DNA of 64,000 nt, taken from positions 1-64,000 of the forward strand of contig PBDF01000015.1 of NCBI GenBank assembly GCA_002717285.1. The letters are read 5' to 3'. The DNA comes from Magnetovibrio sp. (GTDB taxonomy: Bacteria; Pseudomonadota; Alphaproteobacteria; Rhodospirillales_A; JABHCV01). A program made the translations under genes and the position numbers. Below the pieces are notes generated by a model. That model was not told the origin of the DNA and made no database searches. It worked only from the letters and a program-made list of their open reading frames with translations. Shown piece after piece: positions 39,302 through 49,600 of the stretch; positions within the stretch are counted from its first letter, which is position 1; each line of letters begins with the position of its first letter.

Positions 39302-39508
39302 CGCACTAAGATATTTTTTATAAATAATTGAAATAATTTTGCGCTCCCGTTGGAATTTTTTTGTACTTTTTTTTTGTCCAAGAAGTTGAGTTTATAAGTT
39401 TTTTTTAAAGTAAAATTTTAACTAGAAGTTTGGATTATTAATAAACTCTTCAAGCCCTATCTTAAAAAAAGTTTTGCCGGCAGGGGGTCTCAGCGGTTAT
39501 GAAGGCCA

Positions 39509-41296
39509 ATGTGTGGTTTTGTTGCAATCTATTCATATGGGGTAAATGCCCCACCAGTAGATACTGAAGTGCTTAAATCCATAAGCCTTGCCATGGTTCG
39601 ACGTGGACCGGATGGAAGTGGCTCTTGGTTATCAAATGACGGTAGTGTTGGTATGGCACACAGAAGGTTAGCTGTTGTTGACCTCAGTAATCAGGCGGCT
39701 CAGCCAATGATGTTAGAGACATCGATAGGCCGGCTTCATATTACTTATAACGGTGAAATTTATAATTTTAGAGAGCTTCGACGTGATCTCGAGGATTCCG
39801 GTCATCATTTTAGAACGACTTCTGATACTGAGGTTTTGTTGCACCTATATGCAAAGTATGGCCGTGATATGGTTGAACGATTACGAGGAATGTTTGCATT
39901 TGCCATATGGGATGAAAAACGCCAAGGGATGTTATTAGCAAGAGATGGTTTTGGCATCAAGCCACTTTATTATTTGGAGCAGGATGGGATATGCACAGTT
40001 GCATCTCAAGTTAAGGCAATATTGGCTGGGCTTAAGACACAGGGTGTTCCACGTCCTGACTATGATGCAGCTGGACATGTAGGTTTTTTTCTTTTTGGTA
40101 ATATTCCTGAGCCACATACTCTCTACAAAGGGATAAAGGCCCTTGGGGCCGGAACGACTCTTTGGATAGACAGAAATGGCCCTGGGCAGGAAAAAATTTT
40201 TTTTGATGTTTCAAGTTTTTTAGCTGATCCTGATCGACAGTGTTCAAATGAAAATCTTGGCGATTTACTTCGTGACAGCGTATCTCATCATTTGATTGCT
40301 GACGTTCCTGTTGGGTTATTTCTGTCCTCAGGGTTGGATTCGGCAACCCTTGTTGGGCTGGCCTCTGAGTTGTCAGAAACAAAATTAAATACGCTGAGCC
40401 TTGGTTTTCAAGAATTTAGCGGTAGTGCATACGACGAGGTGCCACTTGCAGAAGCAGTTGCAGCTACCTACGGCACAAGTCAGCAATCTGTCAGAGTTAC
40501 AGGTAAAGACTTTGCTGATGATATAGATGATCTGTTCTTGGCTATGGATCAGCCTAGTATTGATGGAGTGAATACTTATTTTATCGCTAAGGCTGCAGCA
40601 TCGAGCGGACTCAAAGTGGCTATCTCTGGTCTAGGTGGAGATGAGATTTTTGGTGGTTATGATAGCTTCTTAAAAGTTCCCAGGTTAGTAGGTAGCGTAG
40701 GTCAAATACCCGGCATTAAGGATATAGGACGTATGCTTCGCTTTTTGTGCACACCTTTAACTACAATAGGATTGCCTCCAAAAGTCCCTGGTTTGTTTGA
40801 GTACTCTGGAAGTTTTGGAGATGCTTATTTACTTCGCCGTGCCCTCTATATGCCATGGGAACTGGGTTCAGTACTTGATGAGGACATGGTTTTTGAAGGT
40901 CTTAAAATACTTCAAGTGCGCCAACGACTTCGCTCAAGTCAGTCGATGATAAGGCACCCCAAGGCAAAAGTAAGCGCACTTGAAATGTGCTGGTATATGC
41001 GTAATCAGTTACTACGTGATGCAGATTGGGCTGGTATGGCTCATGGTATAGAAATCAGGGTGCCGTTTGTAGACACGGAGTTGTTTAAGGCGTTGTCTGG
41101 CGCTATTGCCACAGATCGAAGGCCCGGAAAGCAAGAAATGGCGGCCACACCTAGAAAAAAATTACCGAATTCGGTTATAAATAGGCCAAAAACTGGTTTC
41201 TTTGTACCTGTGAGCAATTGGTTGGAAGGTGAAAATTGTAAGAAAGGTGGTTTGCGTGACTGGGCAAAAAAAGTGTATCAGTCTCACACATCATAA
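39509..41296 (+). CDS. asnB: Asparagine synthase (glutamine-hydrolysing) family protein
   Basis: 595 residues. Class II amidotransferase nucleophile is Cys2 (MCGFVAIYSYG); RRGPDGSGSW, NGEIYNF and SDTEVLLHLY complete that domain. The synthetase domain has the ATP pyrophosphatase loop LSSGLDSATL (about 271-280), GLGGDEIFGGYDSF and HGIEIRVPFVDTEL. Start is decided by Cys2 and by GAAGG a few bases upstream; an overlapping ATG at 39499 is out of frame. Such AsnB proteins next to sugar-nucleotide genes often amidate surface polysaccharide sugars instead of making free asparagine; the convergent UDP-glucuronate decarboxylase gene fits that but does not prove it. Confidence 0.92.
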   Translation: MCGFVAIYSYGVNAPPVDTEVLKSISLAMVRRGPDGSGSWLSNDGSVGMAHRRLAVVDLSNQAAQPMMLETSIGRLHITYNGEIYNFRELRRDLEDSGHHFRTTSDTEVLLHLYAKYGRDMVERLRGMFAFAIWDEKRQGMLLARDGFGIKPLYYLEQDGICTVASQVKAILAGLKTQGVPRPDYDAAGHVGFFLFGNIPEPHTLYKGIKALGAGTTLWIDRNGPGQEKIFFDVSSFLADPDRQCSNENLGDLLRDSVSHHLIADVPVGLFLSSGLDSATLVGLASELSETKLNTLSLGFQEFSGSAYDEVPLAEAVAATYGTSQQSVRVTGKDFADDIDDLFLAMDQPSIDGVNTYFIAKAAASSGLKVAISGLGGDEIFGGYDSFLKVPRLVGSVGQIPGIKDIGRMLRFLCTPLTTIGLPPKVPGLFEYSGSFGDAYLLRRALYMPWELGSVLDEDMVFEGLKILQVRQRLRSSQSMIRHPKAKVSALEMCWYMRNQLLRDADWAGMAHGIEIRVPFVDTELFKALSGAIATDRRPGKQEMAATPRKKLPNSVINRPKTGFFVPVSNWLEGENCKKGGLRDWAKKVYQSHTS

Positions 41297-41389
41297 TGCA
41301 AAAAATTTCAAATCAGAAACTGAAAAAGCTTTTTTGCTGTGAGTAAAATCTATGCAAAGTAATTAAGTTGATTGTAATGATCCTAGAAG

Positions 41390-42340
41390 TTAGGACTTCT
41401 TAAGTACATCTTTAAAGTAATTAATGGTTTTAACAAGACCCTCTTCTAATTCAGTTTGAGGTTGCCACTTAAGCTTTTCCTTTACAAAGGATATATCTGG
41501 GCAACGCTGGGTTGGGTCATCCTCAGGCAAGGGTTTTTCAATAAGAATTGATGATGTTTTGGTAAGTTTAATAACTGTCTCAGCAAGTTGGCGGATGGTG
41601 AACTCGATGGGATTTCCTAAATTTACGGGCCCAGTTACTTTGTCATCTGCCTCCATCAAGCGTATTATACCTTCAATTAAATCATCTACGTAACAAAATG
41701 AGCGGGTTTGCATTCCGTTTCCGTAAATTGTGATGGGAGTGCCTTTGAGAGCTTGGACAATAAAGTTTGAAACTACTCGTCCATCATCTGGCACCATGCG
41801 TGGTCCATAGGTATTGAAGATTCGTGCAACACGAATACTTAGATTATGTTGTCGCAAATAATCAAAAAATAGTGTTTCAGCGCAACGTTTGCCTTCGTCG
41901 TAGCACGCTCTTGGTCCAGTTGTTGATACAGATCCGCGGTACTCTTCAGTTTGGGGGTGAACTTCCGGATCACCATAAACTTCACTGGTCGACGCCTGAA
42001 AAATTTTAGCTCCGGTTCTTTTTGCCAAGCCCAACATGTTTATAGCACCCAAAATAGAAGTTTTGGTCGTTTGTACGGGGTTTTCTTGGTAATGAATGGG
42101 AGATGCAGGGCAAGCAAGATTATAAATTTCGTCAATCTCAACGTATAGCGGAAAAGTTACATTGTGTGTTTGAACTTCAAAATGAGGGTTTTTTATAAGT
42201 TCAGCTATGTTCTTATGAGTGCCCGTATAAAAGTTGTCGACGCAAAGAACATCGTTCCCATCGTTTAACAGTCTTTGGCACAGGTGGGAGCCAAGAAAAC
42301 CAGCGCCACCAGTAACTAAGATTTTTTTTCTCGTTGGCAT
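41390..42340 (-). CDS. uxs: UDP-glucuronate decarboxylase (UDP-xylose synthase)
   Basis: 316 residues, extended short-chain dehydrogenase. NAD loop [10 protein letters not shown] at 11-20; the UXS-type [28 protein letters not shown] and the catalytic YDEGKR (Y-x3-K) are all seen, and [11 protein letters not shown] later. Produces UDP-xylose from UDP-glucuronate for surface glycans. Start ATG 42338-42340. A 192-base AT-rich gap separates it from cobT on the same strand. Confidence 0.93.
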   Translation of the reverse strand: MPTRKKILVTGGAGFLGSHLCQRLLNDGNDVLCVDNFYTGTHKNIAELIKNPHFEVQTHNVTFPLYVEIDEIYNLACPASPIHYQENPVQTTKTSILGAINMLGLAKRTGAKIFQASTSEVYGDPEVHPQTEEYRGSVSTTGPRACYDEGKRCAETLFFDYLRQHNLSIRVARIFNTYGPRMVPDDGRVVSNFIVQALKGTPITIYGNGMQTRSFCYVDDLIEGIIRLMEADDKVTGPVNLGNPIEFTIRQLAETVIKLTKTSSILIEKPLPEDDPTQRCPDISFVKEKLKWQPQTELEEGLVKTINYFKDVLKKS

Positions 42341-42532
42341 GTCGGTTAGTTATCACATAAACGTAAAAACAAGCACCAGAAAAAAAAAGACTTCAGAAAA
42401 GAATCCATCATCAATCTTTTGTTAAAAATGGTGCTGGTCAATTGTAAGACAAGCATGACTTTTAAAAAAAATATAATACAAACAAGACATCAAATTTGTT
42501 TTTTTTTGCTATAGAAGTTGCATGCTATTGCC

Positions 42533-43549
42533 CTAATCTTTGTTGCTAACTCCTGCCTCAGTAAAAGTTGCCATGCCATTATGGCATGAAACCGCTGCTT
42601 TAAGGATACTGACAGCTAGAGCTGCTCCTGATGCTTCACCAAGGCGCATTTCAAAATCAAGTAGGGGTATTTTTTTTATGCGCTTGAGAAGAAGGCGATG
42701 GCCTGGTTCGCTAGAGGCGTGACCAACTAGACAATGATCTAGTGAGCCAAGAAACGTCGATTCGAGAACGCTAGCGGCAGCTGTACATACAAAACCATCT
42801 AGCATTACGGGTACTGATTTTTGGCGTGCGGCTATGATAGCACCTACTATAGCAGCGAATTCCCGACCACCTAAGCACATTAAAATATCTAACCCGTCAT
42901 TATAATTGTGTGCTTTAACTGCTTCGTCAACTATTTGGGTTTTTGCAATTATTGCTTCTCCTTCGATCCCAGTTCCGGGCCCAGTCCAATCATTAGCACT
43001 TCCACCATACAAAGCATAACAGATAGCGGCAGCAGATGTAGTGTTGCCAATACCCATTTCTCCCAGGCACAAGATATCTAACGTTTCGTCGACCTTATCC
43101 ATGCCAAAGCAAATAGACTTGAGGGTTTCAGACTCGGTCATAGCAGGGCCTTCTGAAAAGTCTGTTGTAGGGTTATCTAGATCAATGGCATCAACTTTCA
43201 AGTCAATGTCAAAAGTTTTACAAAGCTGATTAATAGCTGCGCCCCCAGATAGAAAATTACCCACCATCTGTTCTGTAACTGCACTTGGATAAGCCGAAAC
43301 ACCTTTTTGGGCGATGCCATGGTTACCAGCAAAAACCTGAGCACGGGCACTTTTAATTTGCGGGGGGTGACGGCCTTGCCACGCAGCGAGCCAATGGGAT
43401 ATTTTTTCCAATCTACCCAGGGAACCTGGTGGTTTAGTAAGTTGGGGCTCACGTATAGTAGCCTTAGAGAGGGCCACTTTGTCTTGACTTGGAAGGGATT
43501 TGAGAAGATTCCGAATATCATCAAGAGATTTAATTGAGGAAGATAACAC
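42533..43549 (-). CDS. cobT: Nicotinate-nucleotide--dimethylbenzimidazole phosphoribosyltransferase
   Basis: 338 residues. Activates the lower ligand base of cobalamin as alpha-ribazole phosphate (the enzyme is CobU in Pseudomonas denitrificans naming). Signatures: KPPGSLGRLE near 36-45, VFAGNHGIAQKGVSAYP, LGEMGIGNTTSAAA and the catalytic Glu near the C-terminus (ATFTEAGVS). The start is GTG at 43547-43549 with a distant AAAAGG. It is divergent from the cobS operon with a 107-base gap. It opens the cobalamin region. Confidence 0.95.
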   Translation of the reverse strand: MLSSSIKSLDDIRNLLKSLPSQDKVALSKATIREPQLTKPPGSLGRLEKISHWLAAWQGRHPPQIKSARAQVFAGNHGIAQKGVSAYPSAVTEQMVGNFLSGGAAINQLCKTFDIDLKVDAIDLDNPTTDFSEGPAMTESETLKSICFGMDKVDETLDILCLGEMGIGNTTSAAAICYALYGGSANDWTGPGTGIEGEAIIAKTQIVDEAVKAHNYNDGLDILMCLGGREFAAIVGAIIAARQKSVPVMLDGFVCTAAASVLESTFLGSLDHCLVGHASSEPGHRLLLKRIKKIPLLDFEMRLGEASGAALAVSILKAAVSCHNGMATFTEAGVSNKD

Positions 43550-43656
43550 GGGGAGTTCAACCTTTTGAATGTTTGAAATATTTATTTTTAAGATAACCTA
43601 AATTATAAATGTAATTTAGAAAGCGATAGTGAAACTTATACAATGAGAAAAATAAT

Positions 43657-44436
43657 TTGATAAGCAGAGAAAACAACCTAAGCATTTTTTATCGATGGGT
43701 AGAAAGCGCTCTTTTGGCAGTAGCCTTCTTGACTCGCATTCCTATCAGGTTGAGTGAGAACAACGAAAAACAAAAATTGGCTGACGTCATGTGGGCTTTT
43801 CCTCTAGTTGGTGTTTTTGTGGGTGGGGTAGCCAGTTTTGCAATGTGGATTGGCTATGAAATTGGCTTGAGTCCGTTGGTTTGCGGCTTAATTGCAGTCG
43901 CAACTCAGGCTCTAATAACTGGCGCACTTCATGAAGATGGCCTTGCTGATGTGGCAGATGGTTTTGGCGGTGGTCATAAGATCGTTGATAAATTAAAAAT
44001 TATGCGTGATTCGCAAATTGGAACCTACGGTGTTCTCGCACTTATTTTTTCCATAACTTTTCGTGCCGGTCTAATTGCAGGCATGACGTCACAGACAATT
44101 GCTGTTATTGCTTTGCTTAGTGCTGGAGCGGTTTCGAGGGCCTTAATAGCATTAGCAATGAACCAGTTAGAACTGGTTCGTACTGATGGACTTGCCTCTC
44201 AGGCAGGACAACCAACAAACGAATCTACTTTAGTTACTCTTGCACTTGGTGGAGCTATAGCTTTTTTATTGCTTGGTGCTGCAGGCTGGTTTGTTCTTGC
44301 ATTTGCTTTTGGTGCGACGGTGTTAATGGGTCTCTATGCAAAGCGTCAAATCGGGGGACAAACTGGTGATGTTTTGGGTACAGTACAACAGGTAACTGAA
44401 ACGGCTGTTTTGCTTGGTGTCATTTTGGTAATGTAG
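43657..44436 (+). CDS. cobS: Adenosylcobinamide-GDP ribazoletransferase (cobalamin synthase)
   Basis: 259-residue integral membrane enzyme that joins alpha-ribazole (phosphate) to adenosylcobinamide-GDP, the last assembly step (CobV in Pseudomonas naming). FLTRIPI is near 20-26 and the acidic active-site motif HEDGLADVADGFGGG near 90. About six membrane spans. The start is TTG at 43657: an in-frame TGA lies at 43630, no ATG or GTG falls between, and the next Met is inside the conserved N-terminus. First gene of a plus-strand run through cobQ. Confidence 0.94.
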   Translation: MISRENNLSIFYRWVESALLAVAFLTRIPIRLSENNEKQKLADVMWAFPLVGVFVGGVASFAMWIGYEIGLSPLVCGLIAVATQALITGALHEDGLADVADGFGGGHKIVDKLKIMRDSQIGTYGVLALIFSITFRAGLIAGMTSQTIAVIALLSAGAVSRALIALAMNQLELVRTDGLASQAGQPTNESTLVTLALGGAIAFLLLGAAGWFVLAFAFGATVLMGLYAKRQIGGQTGDVLGTVQQVTETAVLLGVILVM

Positions 44437-44445
44437 GAAAAGATA

Positions 44446-45087
44446 TTGGAAAAAGATACGCGCTGGTGGTGGGTTCGCCATGCACCTGTGGTAAATCATG
44501 GTGAAAAGATATATGGTCAAACGGACATTGATTGTGATGTTTCTGATGTTGCCTCGTTTGATGGTCTTGCAGCCCAGTTGCCTAAAGATGCAGTTTGGTT
44601 AACGTCGCATCTTTCAAGAACTATTGATACTGCAAATGCCATATTGGAAGCTGGGAGTGCATTTTCAGTTAATCCAGAAAAGTTTATTACAGAACGTGAT
44701 CTTGCCGAACAAAGTTTTGGTGATTGGCAAAATAGTAGTTGGAATGATCTCCACGCTGAGGGTGGGTTAGAATATAAGGCCTTTTGGAAAAACCCAGGTT
44801 ATGAAGCTCCTCCAGGTGGTGAAAGTTTTGTTGATTTGATAGCACGCACTAATTCGGTTATTGATCGCATAAATAATAGCTGCTCTGGTCGCGATATTAT
44901 CGCTGTTGCTCACGGTGGTACCATCCGTGCTGCAATAGCCTTAGCCTTAAAATTAGAGCCTGTCATGGCTTTAAGTGTAAAGATAGACAATCTAACTTTA
45001 ACTCGGCTCCATTTTGTATCGAATGGGCTTTACCGTGGTCAGGGTGGTGTCTGGCGAGTTGAGGGAATAAATCTACCCCCAACTTAG
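44446..45087 (+). CDS. cobC: Histidine phosphatase, probable alpha-ribazole phosphatase
   Basis: 213 residues of the phosphoglycerate mutase-like family. Phospho-His motif is WVRHAPV (canonical RHG is RHA here), second His in IAVAHGGTIRA, and TSHLSRTIDTA between them. Position between cobS and cobU points to dephosphorylation of alpha-ribazole-5'-phosphate or of cobalamin phosphate. TTG start at 44446 after AGGAAAAGATA. Note that CobC means a different enzyme in Pseudomonas naming. Confidence 0.85.
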   Translation: MEKDTRWWWVRHAPVVNHGEKIYGQTDIDCDVSDVASFDGLAAQLPKDAVWLTSHLSRTIDTANAILEAGSAFSVNPEKFITERDLAEQSFGDWQNSSWNDLHAEGGLEYKAFWKNPGYEAPPGGESFVDLIARTNSVIDRINNSCSGRDIIAVAHGGTIRAAIALALKLEPVMALSVKIDNLTLTRLHFVSNGLYRGQGGVWRVEGINLPPT

Positions 45088-45135
45088 TGGGGTCTATCTT
45101 TGATTTTGTTGTAGTTGTGTGAGGAATAATTAATT

Positions 45136-45657
45136 TTGTCTGTTAGCCTTCCATCCATCACCCTTGTTCTGGGTGGCCAGCGCTCGGGTAAAAGTAGCTA
45201 TGCAGAAGGTCTAATCTGTTCTGGCCAGGATGCACTTTACCTGGCAACTGCGCAAATACTGGATAAAGAAATGAGAGAGCGTGTTAGAATACACAAAAAT
45301 CGTCGTAATAAAAATTGGATGACGGTTGAGGAACCATTTGACCTTGCTTCTGCTCTTCAGATGAATGACAAGTCAGGCCGTCCGATACTTATAGATAGTT
45401 TAGGTATGTGGATTTCTAATCTCCTTGCTTATGAAAGAGATGTAGAAGAGAAAATAATAGATTTAGTTGAGGCGACGAAAACGGTTAAATCACCTCTTGT
45501 TTTCGTTTCTGACGAAGTCGGACAGGGTATCATTCCTGACAATGCACTATCTCGACATTTTATTGATAAGCTTGGTAAATTAAACCAACTGCTTGCAGAT
45601 CACGCCGATGTTGTTATTTTTGTAACGGCTGGTTTACCTATGTACTTAAAAAGATAA
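45136..45657 (+). CDS. cobU: Adenosylcobinamide kinase/adenosylcobinamide-phosphate guanylyltransferase
   Basis: 173 residues (CobP in Pseudomonas naming). P-loop LGGQRSGKSSYAE (about 11-23), the guanylylated-His region RVRIHKNRR, and VFVSDEVGQGIIPDNALSR typical of the family. Phosphorylates adenosylcobinamide and transfers GMP to it. TTG start at 45136 with GAGGA about ten bases upstream. Third successive gene here with a TTG start. Confidence 0.95.
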   Translation: MSVSLPSITLVLGGQRSGKSSYAEGLICSGQDALYLATAQILDKEMRERVRIHKNRRNKNWMTVEEPFDLASALQMNDKSGRPILIDSLGMWISNLLAYERDVEEKIIDLVEATKTVKSPLVFVSDEVGQGIIPDNALSRHFIDKLGKLNQLLADHADVVIFVTAGLPMYLKR

Positions 45658-45669
45658 AAGAAAGATATT

Positions 45670-46692
45670 ATGAAAATTCCCGCAACCGTCATTACTGGTT
45701 TTCTGGGTGCCGGTAAAACAACTCTAATTCGTCATTTGCTAGAAAATACAAAAGGCAAGCGCATAGCTCTGATCATCAATGAATTTGGTGACATGGGAGT
45801 AGACCGAGAACTTTTGGCTGGTTGTGATATTGAAGGTTGTGAATACGAAAATATTGTAGAGCTTGCCAATGGCTGTATTTGCTGCACAGTTGCGGATGAT
45901 TTTCTTCCTACTATGGAAACGTTGCTGGATCGTGACGATCCACCTCATCACATAATTATTGAAACCTCGGGTCTAGCATTGCCAAAACCCCTTGTTAAGG
46001 CGTTCAATTGGCCAGAAATACGTTCAAGGCTAACAGTAGATGGGGTTGTCGCAGTAATAGATTCACCTGCTGTTGCCGAGGGCCGCTTTGCTGATGATGA
46101 AATGGCTATTCAAGAAAAGCGGGAGGAGGATCCATCTTTAGATCATGAAAATCCCATAGAGGAAGTTTTTGAAGATCAGTTGTTATGCGCTGATTTGGTT
46201 ATTCTTAATAAGGCTGACATTATTGGAAAAGAGGGAGTACGAAAGATTTCAAAAGATCTTTCAGGTCACTTGCGACCAGGTGTCAAGGCAATAGGGGCCA
46301 TTGAAGGTGCAATTGATACTAGCATTATACTTGGGCTTAATGCAGCCGCTGAAGAGGATATTGAACAGCGACGTTCGCATCATGATGGTGAAGATGGGCA
46401 TGACCACGACGATTTTGAAAGTTTTACCGTTGAGCTTGGTGATATATCAGACCCAGAAAAATTTGAGGCATTATTGTTAGAATTGATAGAAAAGCACGAT
46501 ATTTTGCGGCTCAAGGGTTTTTTACATGTGCCCGATAAAAATATGCGTCACGTAGTGCAGGGTGTTGGCCCACGCATCCAGCGTTATTTTGATCGCATCT
46601 GGGAACCAGGTGAAGCACGTAGAAGCCGACTCGTCGTTATTGGTCAAATTGGTCTAGACCGAAGCGCAATTGAAGACGCTCTACTGGCTTAA
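45670..46692 (+). CDS. cobW: CobW-type zinc/cobalt GTPase metallochaperone
   Basis: 340 residues, G3E P-loop GTPase. Walker A GFLGAGKTT at 10-18, the metal-binding CxCC as NGCICC near 74-79, ETSGLALP (switch), NKAD (guanine specificity) near 181, and a histidine/aspartate-rich loop (RSHHDGEDGHDHDD) near 240. In this operon it should supply cobalt to the CobN chelatase; cobalt delivery is inferred from position. cobN starts two bases after its stop. Confidence 0.95.
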   Translation: MKIPATVITGFLGAGKTTLIRHLLENTKGKRIALIINEFGDMGVDRELLAGCDIEGCEYENIVELANGCICCTVADDFLPTMETLLDRDDPPHHIIIETSGLALPKPLVKAFNWPEIRSRLTVDGVVAVIDSPAVAEGRFADDEMAIQEKREEDPSLDHENPIEEVFEDQLLCADLVILNKADIIGKEGVRKISKDLSGHLRPGVKAIGAIEGAIDTSIILGLNAAAEEDIEQRRSHHDGEDGHDHDDFESFTVELGDISDPEKFEALLLELIEKHDILRLKGFLHVPDKNMRHVVQGVGPRIQRYFDRIWEPGEARRSRLVVIGQIGLDRSAIEDALLA

Positions 46693-46693
46693 A

Positions 46694-49600
46694 ATGCACC
46701 TGTTAGCTGCCACACCGGGAGGAATATCTGATGGATCAGAGGCTATTGACCTTGGCCAAAGTCCAGCTGATATTGTTATTTTAAGCGCCGCTGATAGCGA
46801 GCTAGCCAGCTTTAGTGGGGCTTATGCGAAGATGGGTAATGATGCCCCAAGTCTTCGTTTAGCAAATTTTTTGAACCTCGGGCATAATATGTCAGTTGAT
46901 TTGTATGTAGAAAGCGTCATTGTTGGTGCCAAGCTGGTTATTGTACGCCTGCTTGGTGGGCAGAGTTACTGGTCTTATGGGGTTGAGCAAATCTCTGCTG
47001 AATGTTCTCGAAGAGGAATACCTCTTGCTTTGTTACCTGGTGATGATCAACCTGATGCGGAGTTGGTAACCTTATCAACTTTGGGTTCACAAGCTTGCCA
47101 CAAGCTCTGGCAATATTGTGTTCACGGTGGTCCATTTAACGCACAGCATTTTTTAAATTTTGCCGCATCAATTATAGATAAAAGATTTAAATGGTTGGAG
47201 CCTCAGCCATTACTGAGGGCAGGGGTGTATAAAGTAGGTGAAGGAAATGTTGAATTGGGTGTTCTTCGTCAGGACTGGTTGGTTGGTCAACCAACTGTTG
47301 TTTTTGTATTTTACCGTGCGCTAGTTCAAGGGGATAACACAAAAGCGGTCGAGGCGCTGATTTCAGGTTTGCAAGATGTTGGATTTAATGTGCTCCCAAT
47401 TTTTGTTGCAAGTTTGAAGGACCCGGTGGCATCAGCGATCCTTGAAGAGTTGTTATTGGAAGAAGTGCCTGATGTGATTATAAATAGCACAGGTTTTGCT
47501 GTTTCATCACCTGGTGTCTCCCGTATTCCAACGCCATTTAATCATTCAGGTGCTACTGTTTTACAGGTAGTTTTTTCAAGTTCTAGCATGGAATCCTGGC
47601 TTAACGGCCTTTATGGGTTGAGTGCACGAGACATTGCAATGAATGTGGCCTTGCCGGAGGTAGATGGCCATGTGCTTAGTCGTGCCGTTTCATTTAAAGG
47701 CTCGAGTAGGCGTGACGAAAGAACTCAAACTGATATTATCACATATGAGCCAGTGCAAGACCGGATTGATTTTGTCTGCCAATTAGCGGCTAATTGGGCA
47801 AGATTGGCACGACTCAATGTGGCAAGTCGTTCTATCGCTATTATCTTAGCAAATTACCCTAACCGTGATGGTCGTATTGGTAATGGAGTTGGACTGGATA
47901 CACCTCAGGGAGTTATCACAACTTTAATTGCAATGAAAGAAGCCGGTTATGATACGGGAGAGCTTCCTGTAGATGGCGACAAATTGATTGCACAATTAGA
48001 GGCAGGTCCAACAAATCAGGGGGTTAAGGGTAAGTTTTATGAGAGATTCACTATGGCTAATTATCAGCTATTTTTTGAAAATTTATCTGAGGAGGTGCAG
48101 AAAGCTGTGCGTGATCGGTGGGGCTCACCAGAAACAGACCCAATGTTTGTCTCTGATAAGGCTGGTTGTGGCCATTTTGCTATCTCTGCATTTAAGCTTG
48201 GTAAAGTGGCTATTTGTCTGCAACCTGCACGAGGTTACAATATAGATCCAAAGTCTTCGTATCACGATCCAGATTTAGTGCCACCCCATGGATATCTCGC
48301 ATTTTACGGTTGGCTCAGATATGAGTTTGGTGCTGATGCAGTAATTCACTTTGGCAAGCATGGAAATCTGGAATGGTTACCCGGAAAATCTTTGGGCCTG
48401 TCTAATCAATGTTTTCCAGAGGTAACTCTCGGTCCTACTCCTCATCTGTATCCCTTTATTGTAAATGATCCCGGTGAAGGGACTCAAGCAAAGCGGCGGG
48501 CATCTGCAGTAATTGTTGATCATATGACACCGCCCCTGACCCGTGCTGAGAGCTATGGCCCACTTGCTGATTTAGAGCTTTTGGTTGATGAATTTTACGA
48601 GGCATCAGGTGTTGATCCTCGGCGTTTGCGTGTTTTGCGCAAGGAGATACTTACTCTTTGCACCGTCTTGGGTCTTGATGTGGATTGTGGTATGAACAAA
48701 GTCGCGGATGAAGACGCAGCAATGGTAAAACTTGATAATTATCTGTGTGAACTGAAGGAAATGCAGATTCGTAATGGGCTTCACATCTTTGGGGTTGCCC
48801 CAAAGGGCCGTCTTCTTGACGATCTTCTGGTGGCTTTAGTTCGAGTGCCAAGGGGCTCTGGTAATGCGGGTGAGGCGTCCTTACTTAGAGCTCTATCCAA
48901 TGATCTAGATCTTCGGTTCGACCCGCTTGATTGTGAAATGGCAGCAGCATGGCAAGGCCCAAAACCGAAAATCCTCACTGGGAAGGGTGCATGGCGATGC
49001 TATGGGGATACTGTTGAGCGATTGGAGGATCTTGCTTCTAGATTGGTTTCAGGTGAAGAAAAATATGAGGCTAGCTGGTTGCAAACCAAAATGGTTCTTG
49101 AAAATATTGAAACAAACATTAGGCCCTCTGTAGAGTCGTGCGGCTCAGCAGAGGTAGCTGGTTTGCTTCGTGGTCTGGATGGACGTTTTGTTGAGCCTGG
49201 TTCGAGTGGTGCACCAACACGTGGCCGTTTAGACGTGCTTCCTACTGGCCGAAATTTTTACTCCGTAGATACACGTACTGTGCCAACGCCAGCCGCGTGG
49301 ACGTTGGGCTGGAAATCAGCCTCGCTTTTAATTGAAAACCATAAACAAGAACACGGAGAATGGCCAAAGACAATGGCTTTGTCAGCATGGGGTACATCCA
49401 ATATGCGTACTGGGGGAGATGATATTGCCCAAGGATTAGCATTAATGGGGGTCAAGCCAACTTGGGATACGGCATCCCGTCGTATTACTGGTTTTGAAAT
49501 TTTGCCGTTGTCAATACTTGATCGTCCTCGCGTTGACGTCACGTTGAGGGTCTCTGGTTTTTTTCGTGACGCTTTTCCAGGATTAATTGATTTGTTTTCT

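Noticed and set aside
46670..46693. TTG start of cobN inside cobW
   Set aside because: ATG 46694 gives the conserved MHLLAA N-terminus directly after the cobW stop.
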